Shown here piece after piece: positions 31,357 to 42,562 of a stretch of 64,000 nt of DNA. How positions within the stretch are numbered: the stretch's first letter is position 1; each line of letters begins with the position of its first letter. The position numbers were made by a program, and so were the translations under genes. Source of the stretch: Coniella vitis (lineage: Eukaryota; Ascomycota; Sordariomycetes; Diaporthales; Schizoparmaceae); the NCBI GenBank assembly GCA_011317545.1, contig WUJK01000007.1:248001-312000 (forward strand), in the 5' to 3' direction. The notes beneath the pieces were generated by a model. It was not told the origin of the DNA and did no database searches. It saw only the letters and a program-made list of their open reading frames with translations.

Positions 31357-33177
31357 ATGGCAGACCCGTCATCATCATCATCATCATCGTCACCACCCTC
31401 GCTGACCCCAGCCAAAAAACCAAACTTCCTCCTCATCGTCGCCGATGACCTCGGCTTCTCCGACCCAGGCTGCTTCGGCTCCGAAATCCACACCCCCCAC
31501 ATCGACGCCCTCGCGGCCGCGCCCGACGGCCTCCGCCTCACAAACTTCCACACAGCCTCCATGTGCTCCCCAACGCGCAGCATGCTCCTCTCCGGCACCG
31601 ACAACCACATCGCCGGGCTGGGCCAGATGGAGTTCTGGGGCCGCGGCCGCGTCCCGCCCGTGCCCTGGGCCCGCCGGCCCGGCTACGAGGGCTACCTCAA
31701 CTTCCGCGTCGCCGCCCTGCCCGAGGTCCTGCGCGACCTCGGCGGGTACTACACCTGCATGGCGGGCAAGTGGCACCTGGGGCTGGCGCCCGAGCAGAGC
31801 CCCCACGCGCGCGGCTTCGAGCGCAGTTTCGCGCTGCTGCCCGGCGGGGCCTCGCACTATGCCTACGACCCGCGGCGGGCCAGCGATGGCGAGCTGGTCT
31901 TCCAGCACTGGGCGAGTCTGTACATGGAGGACGAGCGGCTCGTGGACGCGGGCCGCGAGTTGCCGGCGGACTACTACAGCAGTGATTTCTACGCGACGAA
32001 GCTGGTGCAGTTCCTGCAGGAGAGGGAGGCGGACGCGCGCAAGAAAGAGAGGCCCTTTTTTGCCTATCTGCCGTTTACGGCGCCGCACTGGCCGTTGCAG
32101 GCGCCTAGGGAGAATGTCGATCGGTACCAGGGCGTGTACAAGGATGGACCGGATGTGTTGAGGGAGACGAGGCTGCAGAGGCAGAAGGAGCTGGGCTTGC
32201 TACCGGAGCGTGTCGAGGCGCATCCTGTGGTGGCTGATGGGGCCAAGGAGTGGGAGGCCATGACGCCCGAGGAACAGGCCTGGTCGGCGCGGACAATGGA
32301 GGTCTATGCGGGGATGGTCGACCGGATGGACGAGAATATTGGGCGCGTGCTGGAGCAGATTCGCCGGGCGGGCGAGTGGGACAACACCTTTGTGCTGTTT
32401 ATGAGCGACAACGGCGCAGAGGGGGCCGTGCTTGAGGCGATCCCCATGACGGGCGAGGTGATCAAGAAGACGATCGACAAGGAGTACAACAACGAGCTGG
32501 CGAACCTCGGCAACAAGGATTCCTTCATCTGGTATGGCCCGCGCTGGGCGCAAGCTGCGACGGCGCCGAGCCGCATGCACAAGGGCTTTGTGACCGAGGG
32601 CGGCATCCGCTGTCCTGCCATTGTTCACTACCCGGGCGCTTTGCGTCCCAGCGGCTCGACCAGTGGCAGAATCAGCACGGCCTTTGCCACCGTCATGGAC
32701 ATCATGCCCACCATCCTCGACCTCGCTGGCATCCCGCTTCCAGGGCCGCAGTTCCAGGGGAGGGAGGTGGTGCCCATCAAGGGCAAGTCGTGGGCTCCCC
32801 TGTTGCGCGGCCAGCAGGAGGAGGTGCACGGCGAGGACACGGTGATCGGCTGGGAGCTGTTCTTCCACCAGGCCATCCGCAAGGGGAAATGGAAGGCCGT
32901 GTTTATCCCCAAGCCCAAGGGGCCAGAAAAGTGGCAGCTGTATGATCTCGAGAGCGACATGGGAGAGGTTCATGATTTGGCCGAGCAAGAGCCTGCAATT
33001 CTGGATGAGCTGGTCAAGTATTGGCTGGCTTATGTGTCGGAGTTTGGAGTGTTTCTGTAAGTCACGTTGACATGGTGAAGAGGAGAGAGTCTGGCTAGAT
33101 TTCTTGTGTGACTTGACACACTGACATTCACTTTTCACAGACGAGACGAACTGGAAGAGGGCTTCGAACTACCATAG
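31357..33177 (+). CDS. Arylsulfatase (formylglycine-dependent sulfatase), about 578 aa
   Basis: Hydrolyses sulfate esters. Start taken at MADPSSSS (31357); the frame is open further upstream but without ATG. The alkaline-phosphatase-superfamily core begins PNFLLIVADDLGFSDPGCFG with the two metal-binding Asp. Next comes the C/S-x-P-S/T-R signature MCSPTRSMLLSG, where Cys70 would be converted to formylglycine, then NHIAGLGQM, GKWHLGL, the PFFAYLPFTAPHWPLQAP block and LFMSDNGAEG with the later metal ligands, and HKGFVTEGGIRCP. No signal peptide is seen, so it is probably intracellular. Near the 3' end a good donor (CT|GTAAGT, 33057) and acceptor (TTTTCACAG, ending 33140) with a CTGAC branch site indicate an intron 33057-33140, giving 578 aa; without splicing the protein stops at 33060 with 567 aa. 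Confidence 0.93.
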
Positions 33178-33259
33178 CATTGGCGAGTGTTAATTGGTTG
33201 GAAAAATCGAGTAAGCCGAGTATGAAGTTGTCCACAGCCTCATTCCACAGCCCGCAATT

Positions 33260-33457
33260 TTATGCGCCGCCCTCCCGCTTGGCATACTCGTCCTCAATAG
33301 CCTCCTCGTACAGCCGATCTGCCTCGAGCTGCTCAGCCGTCCTCTCTCCTCCGGCTCTGTTGGCCGTGTTCTGTCCTTGCTGCTCCGTGTTTGTTGTAGA
33401 GGATGATGTTGGCACCTCGCCAGGCTGGTCTGTGGTTTGAGAAATGGCGGATGGCAT
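33260..33457 (-). CDS. Small hydrophilic protein, 65 aa
   Basis: Single short exon, start at MPSAISQTTDQPGEV. The protein is Thr/Ser/Gln-rich in the first half and ends in a charged helix with EQLEADRLYEEAIEDEYAKR, finishing REGGA. The compact charged C-terminal block looks conserved, and I believe similar small proteins with this ending are common in Sordariomycetes, but I know no function. The gene is convergent with the sulfatase, only 82 bp beyond its stop. It could be translated from a longer in-frame start at 33514, which is less likely because that extension is not protein-like. Confidence 0.6.
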   Translation of the reverse strand: MPSAISQTTDQPGEVPTSSSTTNTEQQGQNTANRAGGERTAEQLEADRLYEEAIEDEYAKREGGA

Positions 33458-34095
33458 GATGGGCGCGATGTAGTTGAGTGAACGAGAAAAATGAAATGAT
33501 ACTTGGTGAGACAATGTTGATGCTGGTTGGTTTAGTGCTTGTAGACGATGTGTGAGAAAGCTGGCATTGATGCAAAGGTCAAAATAACGAGCGATGAAGT
33601 AAGCGATGGACAGGTGGACTTATAGACGTTTTCAGAGGCAGCCCGAGTGGCGAAATATTAGTGCCACAGTGCCCGCCAGCCTGCTTGGACTTTTGAGTCG
33701 CCCCCATACAAAATAACAGGTGGCCAATGCCAATAAACACCATGAAGAAGAGAATGAAGAAGCAATGCAGCCACTGCATCTTGAAAGCGTATTTGCTCCC
33801 AGCGGTCTTGTTTTGAGATGGGCAGTTGGATAAATTTATTAACAATATAGTTCTCCTTGACATCTTTATCTTCATTTCCTCCAGACATGCCATGCCCTCA
33901 GACAGATAGACTCCATAACCCAAAAATGCACACACCGAAAATGCCCGTTTCTTGTTGTAGAAGCGAGAAAGGGAGGAACCACAGCACCTCTCTAAGGCAA
34001 CAAAACGCCTTGCAAATTGACACCGAACTCGCCATGTGAAGCAGGGTTAACACATATGGACAAACAAAAGACCGCCATCCCAAATGCCATCCCTT
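33458..34095. other. Intergenic region
   Basis: 638 bp, AT-rich, with short overlapping frames only. Holds the promoter of the 65-aa gene and the 3' end of the metallo-hydrolase gene. Confidence 0.5.
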
Positions 34096-35452
34096 TCAAA
34101 ACGAGCGACTCTCGCCAATATCACACACGTCAAAAACCCCCGTCTCCTGTAGGCCCCTCTTCTTCAGGGCCGCCCGCAGCTTGATGGGCGGTTCCATGAG
34201 AGGCTCCGTGGTCAGGGACCAGGTGCCCCAGTGGATGGCAAGGGCCCTTTTGCATTGCGTGTCGCGAAAGATATCAACGGCATCCTGCGGGTCCGCGTGC
34301 ACGGCGGAGAAGAGATAGCGCGGCTTGTAGGCGCCAATGGGAATCAAGCCAACATCAAAGGGCCCGCGCAGCTTGCCGATTTCCTTGAAATCTGGATTGG
34401 AGGGAAGGTGGGCGTATTTGGCGCCATGGTCGTCTTCATCGTCGGGTAGCTGCGGCACTTTGCGGTAGCCCGTGTCGCCGCCGAAATAGATGGACTTTGT
34501 CAGCGGAGCGGAAGCAGGGCCGGTGGATTTGACGCCCCAAGAGCACCACAGGGTGCGATCCGAGTCGAGCGAATAGCGGGACGAGGTGTGCTGGGCGGGC
34601 AGACAGGAGACGGTGGCCGTTATGGTCTGGCCCTCGTCCAGTTCGACAGTCAGACTGGCGTCCTCCCACCAGTCCATCTCGGTCACGTTGGGCAAGCCTG
34701 AATCGCGGAACCAGTTCGTCAGACCCAGACCGACAAAGTAGTGCGCGTGAGGGAACTTCTTTTTGATCTCCTTGAGGGTGGCTGTGGACAGATGATCGTA
34801 GTGGTTGTGAGAGATGATAACAGCGTCGACATGGGGGAGGTCGGCTATGGCACAGGCGCGACGAGTGTAGCGCTTGGGACCGGCAAAGGTGAAGGGCGAG
34901 CAGCGGTCCTCCATGACGGGGTCAAAGAGGACGCGCAGGCCGGATGGAAATTCCGTGTAGTGGCAGGCATGGCCGAGCCAGGTGGTGCGCAGCTCCTTGG
35001 AGGCAAAACGGTTCTCGAGAAAAGTCGGGGCCTGGACGTCCACCAGCTTCTCTCCTGGCTTGGGCGCAAAAGAGCGCAAGCTGCCGTCAAGATGACCCCT
35101 TGACGAGTAAGGGAAACCACAAAGTTAGCGAGGTTTTGTCCTGATTCGGGAGAATGTGACTCTGGGCAACATACTTGAGCAGGATGCGTTGAACGTCCCA
35201 CTGGCTATAATCCTTTGTGCCTGACGGGTGAGGATTCCGATAGTGGCTTGTCGAGCCGTCCTTTGCCTTGATATGGTGCGGCTTATTGGCGGCGCTGTCG
35301 GGCACGGCGCCCAAGGTTGGGCTGGTCGCAGAGACCGAATATGGCATGGCGGCGCGGGCGCGAGGATGACTTTTGGCAGCAGCAGTGCGCAGCAGTGGGT
35401 GCCGCAGGGAAGGCCGGGAATGGGCCACGAGGAACGACATGAATGCGGGCAA
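34096..35452 (-). CDS. NAPE-PLD-like metallo-beta-lactamase-fold hydrolase, 426 aa
   Basis: Two exons, 35175-35452 and 34096-35098 (intron 35099-35174, donor GTATGT, acceptor CAAG). The catalytic fold starts with TTWLGHACHYTEFPSGL and carries the HxHxDH zinc motif as SHNHYDHLS (H190, H192, D194, H195). Further metal ligands are likely in CLPAQHTSSR, YFGGDTGYRK and LAIHWGTWSL. The length and the PFTFAGPKRYTR insertion fit the family of N-acylphosphatidylethanolamine-hydrolysing phospholipase D and its yeast relative Fmp30, a mitochondrial protein that affects cardiolipin. The first 35 residues are rich in Arg, Ser and Ala and lack acidic residues (FLVAHSRPSLRHPLLR), which fits a mitochondrial presequence. 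So a mitochondrial membrane-lipid hydrolase is likely; the substrate is inferred from the family. Confidence 0.9.
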
Positions 35453-36884
35453 GCGAGGTGTGGTGCGCCTTATGTATGCCTGCTCGTTGCTTGTCTTCCT
35501 CCTCTTCCCCTTCTTTTTCTCCTCTTGTTCTTTTTTCTTTTTCCGCTTTTTGATCCTGCTGGTATGAAGCAGCTAAAATCCACTAATTCCGGCGGCACGA
35601 CTGTGGTAGTCGGGCGCGTCGAAGCCGATCGGAAGGATTACATACCGTGTGGCTGCTCGCATTCGCATATTTGTCTGCTGAGCTCTCGTTATCGTGGCTG
35701 CGGCAGACGGAGGAGGCAGGCCTGTGATTGATGCTGGCCATTGCTGGGATCCATCGATGACGCTGTGACTTCACTGGTTGCCTCGACTCTCCCATTTCAC
35801 CCACGATGCTTGCATGTTTTGCAAAGCGAGGTACCATGTACTACCTATGTACCAAAGTATATCGGCGGCCAGGGCGGGGCGGGGTATCTCCGTGTCCGGC
35901 TCCGTTTTCAACTCCGCAAGTGCGGTTTTCACCAAGCAATCTTCAACAATTCGTTTTGCCCTATGGCCTTGAATACATACACTTACTGAATACCCAACCA
36001 CCGCCATTTCAGGAGATGATGTTTGACATCTGGAACACGGCTTGCAGAGAAGCAACATAATATACAAAGCCTGCAGCTCCTATCAGACCATATACTCGCA
36101 CAACACTTACTCTGATGCCTAGCATTGTACTTCTGTGCTATATGCAACATGATCAAGCCCATTGGAAGGTAGGTCTCTTGGGCATAAAATCCAGCAAAAC
36201 ATCAAAAACTAAGACAGACAAATCAACGGCGCTTGTGCAGTTTTAACATGCTATGTGCACAACCGCTGAATAAGCACCGAGAGGATTATTAATCACACGT
36301 CCATAAATATGCACCACTATATACATAGTAGTACAACAGGAAAGCTTCAGAAAGCTTTCTTTAAGTCTATGAAGGCAAGACGCTCTAGCTGTAGATCACA
36401 CTCAATATTATGTACCTGCAACTCAAAGGCTGTAAGCCGCAGTAATACACCTTTGAATACACTTGGCATGTAAAACTATAATATACTATGTACATGCCAG
36501 CACCAACTGATTACACGAGCTGAGCACCCATCAAGTTTCTGTCTTCCTAATCAGGCATCTTCCGAGGTTTCTTAATAATCAAATGGATTCATATAGAAGG
36601 ACTCTCTACCAACCCCCGCTAAACTGGGCCTCACCCTGATATCATTCCGGGCTCTTCTGCGCAGCAGCGAACCTTGTACTCTGCCCTACAAAATTGTACC
36701 AACAGGTACTTGTACTTGAAAGGTCCTTGAAGATAGCACCCCTCCTCATTCATGATTGCAAATCAGTCTTTTTGTGCACAAACCCAATTTGACACTATTC
36801 ACTTGTACCTATACAAGACGAAACAGGCCAAAAATAAAGGCAGATTATACTACTCACTTTGTATAAGAGGTACCACATTGAAAC
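35453..36884. other. Intergenic region, divergent promoter
   Basis: 1.4 kb between the start of the metallo-hydrolase gene and the start of the GST gene on the other strand. From about 36060 to 36750 it is AT-rich, with no frame longer than a few dozen codons. A CT-rich stretch at 35490-35550 is probably leader of the hydrolase gene read from the other strand. No RNA gene seen. Confidence 0.5.
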
Positions 36885-38157
36885 ATGGCACACCTCACAC
36901 TTCGCACCACCTCAAGAATAAGAGGCCCTTCTTTCCCCTCATCTGCTGTTCCTCCTTTTATCAGATCATTTCACCACCACCACCACCACCACCACAACTC
37001 TCACCTTGTCTCCTCAACAACAAACAGATCTGTACATTCACCTCCCACTAAACTCACCCACTTGCCTTCTCCTCCATCCTTCTCCTCCTTATCCACCTTC
37101 AGCCGTTCCTACTCCAGCGATACCGACGACAATCCCACCAGCGCCATGTCGACGCCCTCAGAACCAACAGGCCTCATCGCCAAGGAAGGTCTCGAACTCC
37201 TCACCTTTGGCACACCAAACGGCTACAAAATCACCATCTTTCTCGAGGAACTCAAGGCCCACTATGGCTCTGGCTCGGGCTCGGGCTCGGGCTCGGGCAA
37301 GTTCCCCCAAATCACCTACCAAAGCGTCAACATCCTGAAGAACACCCAAAAGGAACCCTGGTTCACAGCAGTCAATCCCAATGGCCGCATCCCCGCCCTC
37401 GTCGACCATGACCGCGGCGGCTTCGCCGTCTTTGAAGGACTCGCCATTTTGACCTACCTCGCTCGTCATTACGACCCGGACCATGTCTTTAGTTTTCCAG
37501 TCGACAGCGATGATTATTCTGTTGCCGAGCAGTGGATTTCGTGGCAGCACGGTGGACTGGGACCTATGTAAGCGGACCCCTCTTCTCCTTTCTATCTCTG
37601 TCAACTCTTTATCTCACACTCTCCAAATCCCCCTCTACCTTTACTCAATCAAATGCTCAACCTCTTCCCCCCCCCCCCCCGGGCCCAAAAGAAATACCCA
37701 ACACAGCTCACACCACATCAGGCAAGGTCAAGCAAACCACTTTCTCCGATTCGCCAAGGAAAAAATTCCCTACGGCATCCAGCGCTATGTAGGCGAAACA
37801 GAGCGTCTTTACGGCATCCTCGACGCCCGCCTCAAGGACCGAGACTATGTCGCCGGCCCGGGCCGCGGCAAGTTCTCCATTGCAGACATTTCCATTCTTG
37901 GCTGGGCAAACATTGCCCTGTTGTCCGGCATTGATATTGACAATTTATTCCCCAATGTCGTCGCTTGGTTGGACCGCTGCTTGAGTCGTCCTGCTACCAA
38001 GCAAGGCTTCTCCATTCCTAGCGCGAGCTCGTTCGTCAATGAGGCCCTGCGCAACAAAATCAGCAGCGACCCGGAGGAAAAGCGCAAGGACGATGAGATC
38101 AAGAAGCTGTTGGCAGACGCAAAGGCCCAGTACAACTACAAGTACAGCTCGCCTTGA
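36885..38157 (+). CDS. Glutathione S-transferase (Ure2/GTT-like) with N-terminal leader, 372 aa
   Basis: Two exons, 36885-37567 and 37722-38157 (intron 37568-37721, donor GTAAGC, acceptor ATCAG). The thioredoxin-like domain begins LELLTFGTPNGYKITIFLEEL and contains NPNGRIPALVDHD and FEGLAILTYLARHYD, which match the glutathione-binding region of Ure2p-type GSTs. The all-helical C-terminal domain has QHFLRFAKEKIPYGI-like helices and FSIADISILGWANIAL. From ATG 36885 there is an 87-residue leader (Arg/Ser/Thr-rich, no acidic residues for 80 positions, including an eight-His run) that looks like a mitochondrial presequence. A second ATG at 37146 (MSTPSEPTGLIAK) would give a cytosolic form of normal GST length. 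A (GS)n insert, GSGSGSGSGSG, follows beta-strand 1. Confidence 0.9.
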
Positions 38158-38754
38158 GAATCCGTCTCATGGCCACCCAAAGCACATGAATCTACTTGAC
38201 AAGCCATACATCCAATGCTGGAATGAATAATTAACACAATACTGATAATCTCTTTGTTCGTTTTCATTCGCATTCTGAATTTTTTCTAAAAAAGGAGATG
38301 GTAACCCAACAATAAACAAAACAACAGCAACAACGTGACATGACATACAAGAACGATGCAAAACAATTTCCAGGCCTCGTTCGTTCCACATACCCATTAA
38401 TTTGCAAAATGCAAACGCCCAAGCCGTGTCGCCGCGTATTCAGTCCCTCCCGAAACAGAACAAGGTAATCCGATAGACAAGAAACACACAAAACAACAAA
38501 CCATACTTTTTTTTTTCTTCTGATGGACCGCCAGCACCGATTGACCAGGCAGGCAGACGCCCACATTACAGATAGTCATGGCATATAAAGACTTTGCCCA
38601 AGTGCTACACATTCACATCGCCCAATCCATCCGCGTGTCTTAGAGCGGCCGAGTTGCCTCAAGTCGAAGGAGCCAAGATCGGAGGGTAGTGTGACACATC
38701 TATTGATATCAGGTCCTGCACCGCGCGGGTTCAGGGAGTACATAATGAGATGAA
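38158..38754. other. Convergent 3' region between GST and SR-protein genes
   Basis: 597 bp between two stop codons. AT-rich, with a T-run at 38507-38516. Nothing further is seen. Confidence 0.5.
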
Positions 38755-40584
38755 TTACCAGTAGCGGCGATCATAATCGCGTGGGGGGTAAGCCCCGTCC
38801 CGAGGGTATCCAGCATCACGGGGAGGAACATCCCGAGGCGGCGGACGGTCGTAAGGAGGGCGGCCATTCATGTAAGGGTCCGGAGGAGGGTAATCGCGAC
38901 GGTAAGGGTCGTCGTAGCGGCCTCGTGGAGGCGGGTAGTCATCGATGGGCCCGCGGCGGAGAGGAGAGCGGTACCTCGGGCGCTCATCATAGTAGCCCCT
39001 GCGTGGGCTTCTTTCACGGTATCCATCACGGTAGGGGTCGTGGCGTGGGCTGAATCCGCCTGGGGGCGGGCCGCGGCGGTCCCAGTCATCGCGCATCCCA
39101 TAGGAGCGACGACCGTTGGGGGAACGAGATCGACGATCTACACGAGGGACATCGGGCTGGGCCTAGACAATAGATGAGTATGCAAAATACAAGATAGTCA
39201 AAGGCAAGGGTAGAGATTGGCCTACGTTGGCAACGCATGTGACGCGGTGCTCCTTGAATTCGCGACCATCAAGAGTCTCCACGGCCTTTTTCAAGTCCGC
39301 GGCAGTCTCAAATTCAATGAATCTAGTCCTTGTGTTAGCGCACGCCCTCCCTGTCCAGAAGGACCCATGACAGTGACAATTACTGACCCTTCGCCGTTTG
39401 AGTTGCGGCCTGTTTCCGAAAAGACGACCTCGCAGCCAGATTGGCGAGCAAAGTCCTTGAGGTCCTATGTCCAGAAAATCCACGTAAGTTGTAGTCCAGG
39501 ACGGAGGCGGGACGCGATTGTTTTCAAGGCCCACGGTATCCCAGTGTGCAGCTTTTCCTCAAGCAGCAACAAATTCCAGAGACATCCAAGAGTGACCACA
39601 ACTTCTGGAGCTGCGCGCATAGATACAAGACGCAGAGACATCTGACGCCAGCTCTCAAGCAATCCAGGACTCGTAACTAGCGATAGCGGATGGGAGACCA
39701 GAGGAAGACACACTTGGAGTCGTCCTAGGAAAAGAGACATTGGCGCAGTGAAGTTGGGTGCAGAGAAAATCCAATATGCCACAGAAGCCGAAGGGGAAAA
39801 CCTTATCCAAAGACATGGGCGGTCGCTGCGAGGGGTATCCATGAATCCGGTAGCAAGGAAGATGAGGAAAGACAGACCTGCCAACTGGTATCGGTGGGAA
39901 GACCACTAATTTGCATGCGATGCGGGGTGCGGCGAGGACGGGGAGGGCCGCGCTCGTGGGGAGGATAGCCACCTTCGCGAGCATGGCGAGAACCGCGGGC
40001 AAATTGGACGGTCAAGCGCTCGCCCAACAGGTTAGATCCATCTTTGTTGTACATGTATTAGCCAGGCTCAGTAGGGGTCGGCACGGTGGTGGTAGTTGGT
40101 GGATTCCTTGGAGGAGGACGACATACGGAAGGCTGCGGCGCACGTTTTGAGGTTAGCCATCTATCGGCGACAAGGACGCAAGAGCGAATGCGCGTGGGAG
40201 GATTGCCAATGACTTGAGGAAATTGGAGAGGTCATAAAAGACCAAAACCTAAGTCCAACCAGACCAGGAAAAGAGAATTGGAACATACCTGGAACAACGT
40301 CACGGGCGTCCATGGCATCCTTGTACTCGATGAAGCCGAAGCCGTTCATCAGCTTGATCTCTGTAATCTCCCCGGTGCCATGGGCGCCAAAATGAGACTC
40401 GATATCGGCCTTGGTGACTATCGTCAAGGAGAGCAGGCAGCAGTCAGTGCAACGTTTCAAAATAGACCTGCTGTAGGCGCAAGCAGGTTGTGGCGCATCA
40501 TCGTCGACACGATGAGGCTGCTGGGTGCTTACCATTGCGAGGCAGATTGCCCAAGTAGAGGCGGGTGGACGACACCTCATTCAT
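38755..40584 (-). CDS. SR-type splicing factor with two RRM domains (Srp1/Srp2-like), 310 aa
   Basis: Pre-mRNA splicing regulator in the nucleus. Seven exons: 40533-40584, 40289-40417, 40127-40132 (6 nt), 39878-40041, 39388-39464, 39226-39322 and 38755-39162. RRM1 starts STRLYLGNLPRN (RNP2) and continues MNGFGFIEYKDAMDARDVVP (RNP1). The 6-nt exon CCTTCC, between a CGCCGCAG acceptor and a GTATGT donor, supplies the bases for Ala-Phe and the first base of His, restoring VVPAFHGSNLLGERLTVQFA, the usual end of this RRM. RRM2 runs QISGLPTDTSWQ-DLKDFARQ to GFIEFETAADLKKAVETL. The tail is RS/RGG-like with RSRSP, DRRGPPP and many RxDY/YPPPR units. Intron 4 (39465-39877) is unusually long at 413 bp. 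No other arrangement keeps both RRMs in frame. Confidence 0.93.
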
Positions 40585-42562
40585 GGTTGCTGATGACAGG
40601 TGCTATTTGGTGCTGCTGAGTCTTGTCGGTCTGTCCAGGGTTAGGTCAAGCGACAGGAAGTGGTTGAGTGCAAGGTAGGCATAAAGGTGAAGCCGCAGGT
40701 CCACCGCGCACTGCAAGAACAGGGTGTTGATGGGAGCTGGCGCAGGAGCTGAGGGGAGCTGGAGCTGGGAGGTGGCTGAGTTTGAGGAGAAGCAGGTGCT
40801 CGCCACAAACAAATCACAAAACAAGGAAGGGCAAGGCAAGGCAAGGCAAGGCGTGTTGGTCAAGGTTGAGCTCGGCTGGCCTGGACTTTTAGGGTGCTCC
40901 AGGTATGTACTGTGTAAAAGCAAAAGACGTGGAATGGGAAAAGTTCCTTGCATCGAGCGAGCGGGCTGGTGCCGAGTGGGGAAGAAACGAACCGTGACGT
41001 TGACCAGGGCGAGCGCACAGTCTTCCGGTGGTCCTGTGAAGTTGGCGTGGGACGAGGCTCGAGTTTTCCAAGCCGCTAGACACAGGGCGATGGTAGTCGT
41101 CGAGCTTTGGTCTCGAAATGGCGCACAGAGCAGCACGCGACAGTGTGCGAGGGTGATGTGGGTGGTGCGTGATGAGCAGGAAGAACGAAAAAGAGAGAAA
41201 GAAAGAAAGGTAAAAGGCAGAAAGAGGTATAAGCAGCAGGGGCCCTGGAAGACGGGGCAGAGAGTTGTAAGGGAGGGGCTGGTCGGGCTGCACTTCAGGT
41301 GCTGCTTTAGGCCTGGTTCAGATGTTCAGGCTAGTCCTGCAGTGGCCTGTAGTGGCTGTAGTGGCTGCAGTGTGCCACGGTTGGGCACGCCCGGGACGGA
41401 GGGGCCCGGATTCAGCAGAGCCTCCCTCTACCCCAGCCTGCCCAGCGTGTTCGGCAGTCTGCAGCTTCAGGCGGGGAAGGCAGCGGGCAACAGTGGCCTG
41501 CAGGTGCTGACCAGGGCTGACCTGCAGCGACCCTGGCTCGGAAAGAGCCTGAAGGGGGGAGCCACCCAGGCCACCATGTATTCTGTACTATGGTAGTGCA
41601 GCAATCTGGGGTGCGTGCATTCCGTCTGGGTCTTGGCACCCGACCTGCAGGCAAGGTGTGGACAACCTTGGAAGTACAGAAGTACTGAAGTGCATACGTA
41701 CTCAGTGCTTACCTGAGTACCCAGGTACTTCCAACATATAACCACCAATAACCACCCTCATCAACATCTCGACACTTTTATGATCCTACACAATTCTAAA
41801 TGCCGTGTATGATTTTGTGTACGTGGTATAACAAGCACCATCAGATCATGCTCGAGCTACTATGTACCGCAACGTCCATCCACAGCCGATCGATCCTAGT
41901 CCCCCGGTACACACTGTGCACAGCACTTAACTCGGTTCAACGGTGACAAGAAAAAGCTATTCGCCTACTATGTAAGCCGACAACTGCCCTCGTTTGCCCT
42001 GTGCAGATCTGGCCGAGGATCGCAGAACACAGTACACCAATGAGAGAAAGGGTTATATGAGGCTGTACCGTCTGTACATTTGCGGTAGCCATCTGTAGCA
42101 TGGAGCTTTCTCTCCGTCTGATGCCACAAACAGCACCTCGTTGTAAGCACTCTTACACGCGCACAAGCGGAACAAGCACGTGCGTGGAACCGGAACACCA
42201 CACAGATCTCCTTCATGTTTTCCTTTGGTGACTTTCAAAATCGGTTGTGTTGCCATGTGTTGCAACGCGTACTCTCTCCTTTCGATGACAGACATCAAAC
42301 CCATTCAAACATTAGGCTGTTCTAGCTCGCTCCACGCCGCGCTATGCCATTCAGTCCAGCATCAAGTCAAACATACAGTGTATCGTCCCTATCGTTACCA
42401 GCACATTAATGTTCATCAAAGAGTATATCAATAAGCTCATCCATGACTGTGAATGCAAGATGCGTACTGTTATGATAGATTAGCACCTTGAGCCATGAAA
42501 TGACCGACCCAAACGATGGTCAGAAAAGGAAGGGAGAGGGGGGGGGGGGCCAGACCACAAAC
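40585..42562. other. 2-kb region upstream of the SR-protein gene
   Basis: Holds the promoter and leader of the SR-protein gene and the 3' side of the sorting-nexin gene. A four-fold GCAAG repeat lies at about 40826-40850. Long plus-strand frames here have no recognisable protein character. A run of G (42539-42549) sits 14 bp from the stop of the next gene. Confidence 0.5.

Noticed and set aside
40724..41596. 290-codon plus-strand frame upstream of the SR gene
   Set aside because: Composition is erratic and Trp/Gly/Arg-rich without a domain; it lies in the SR-gene promoter and leader.
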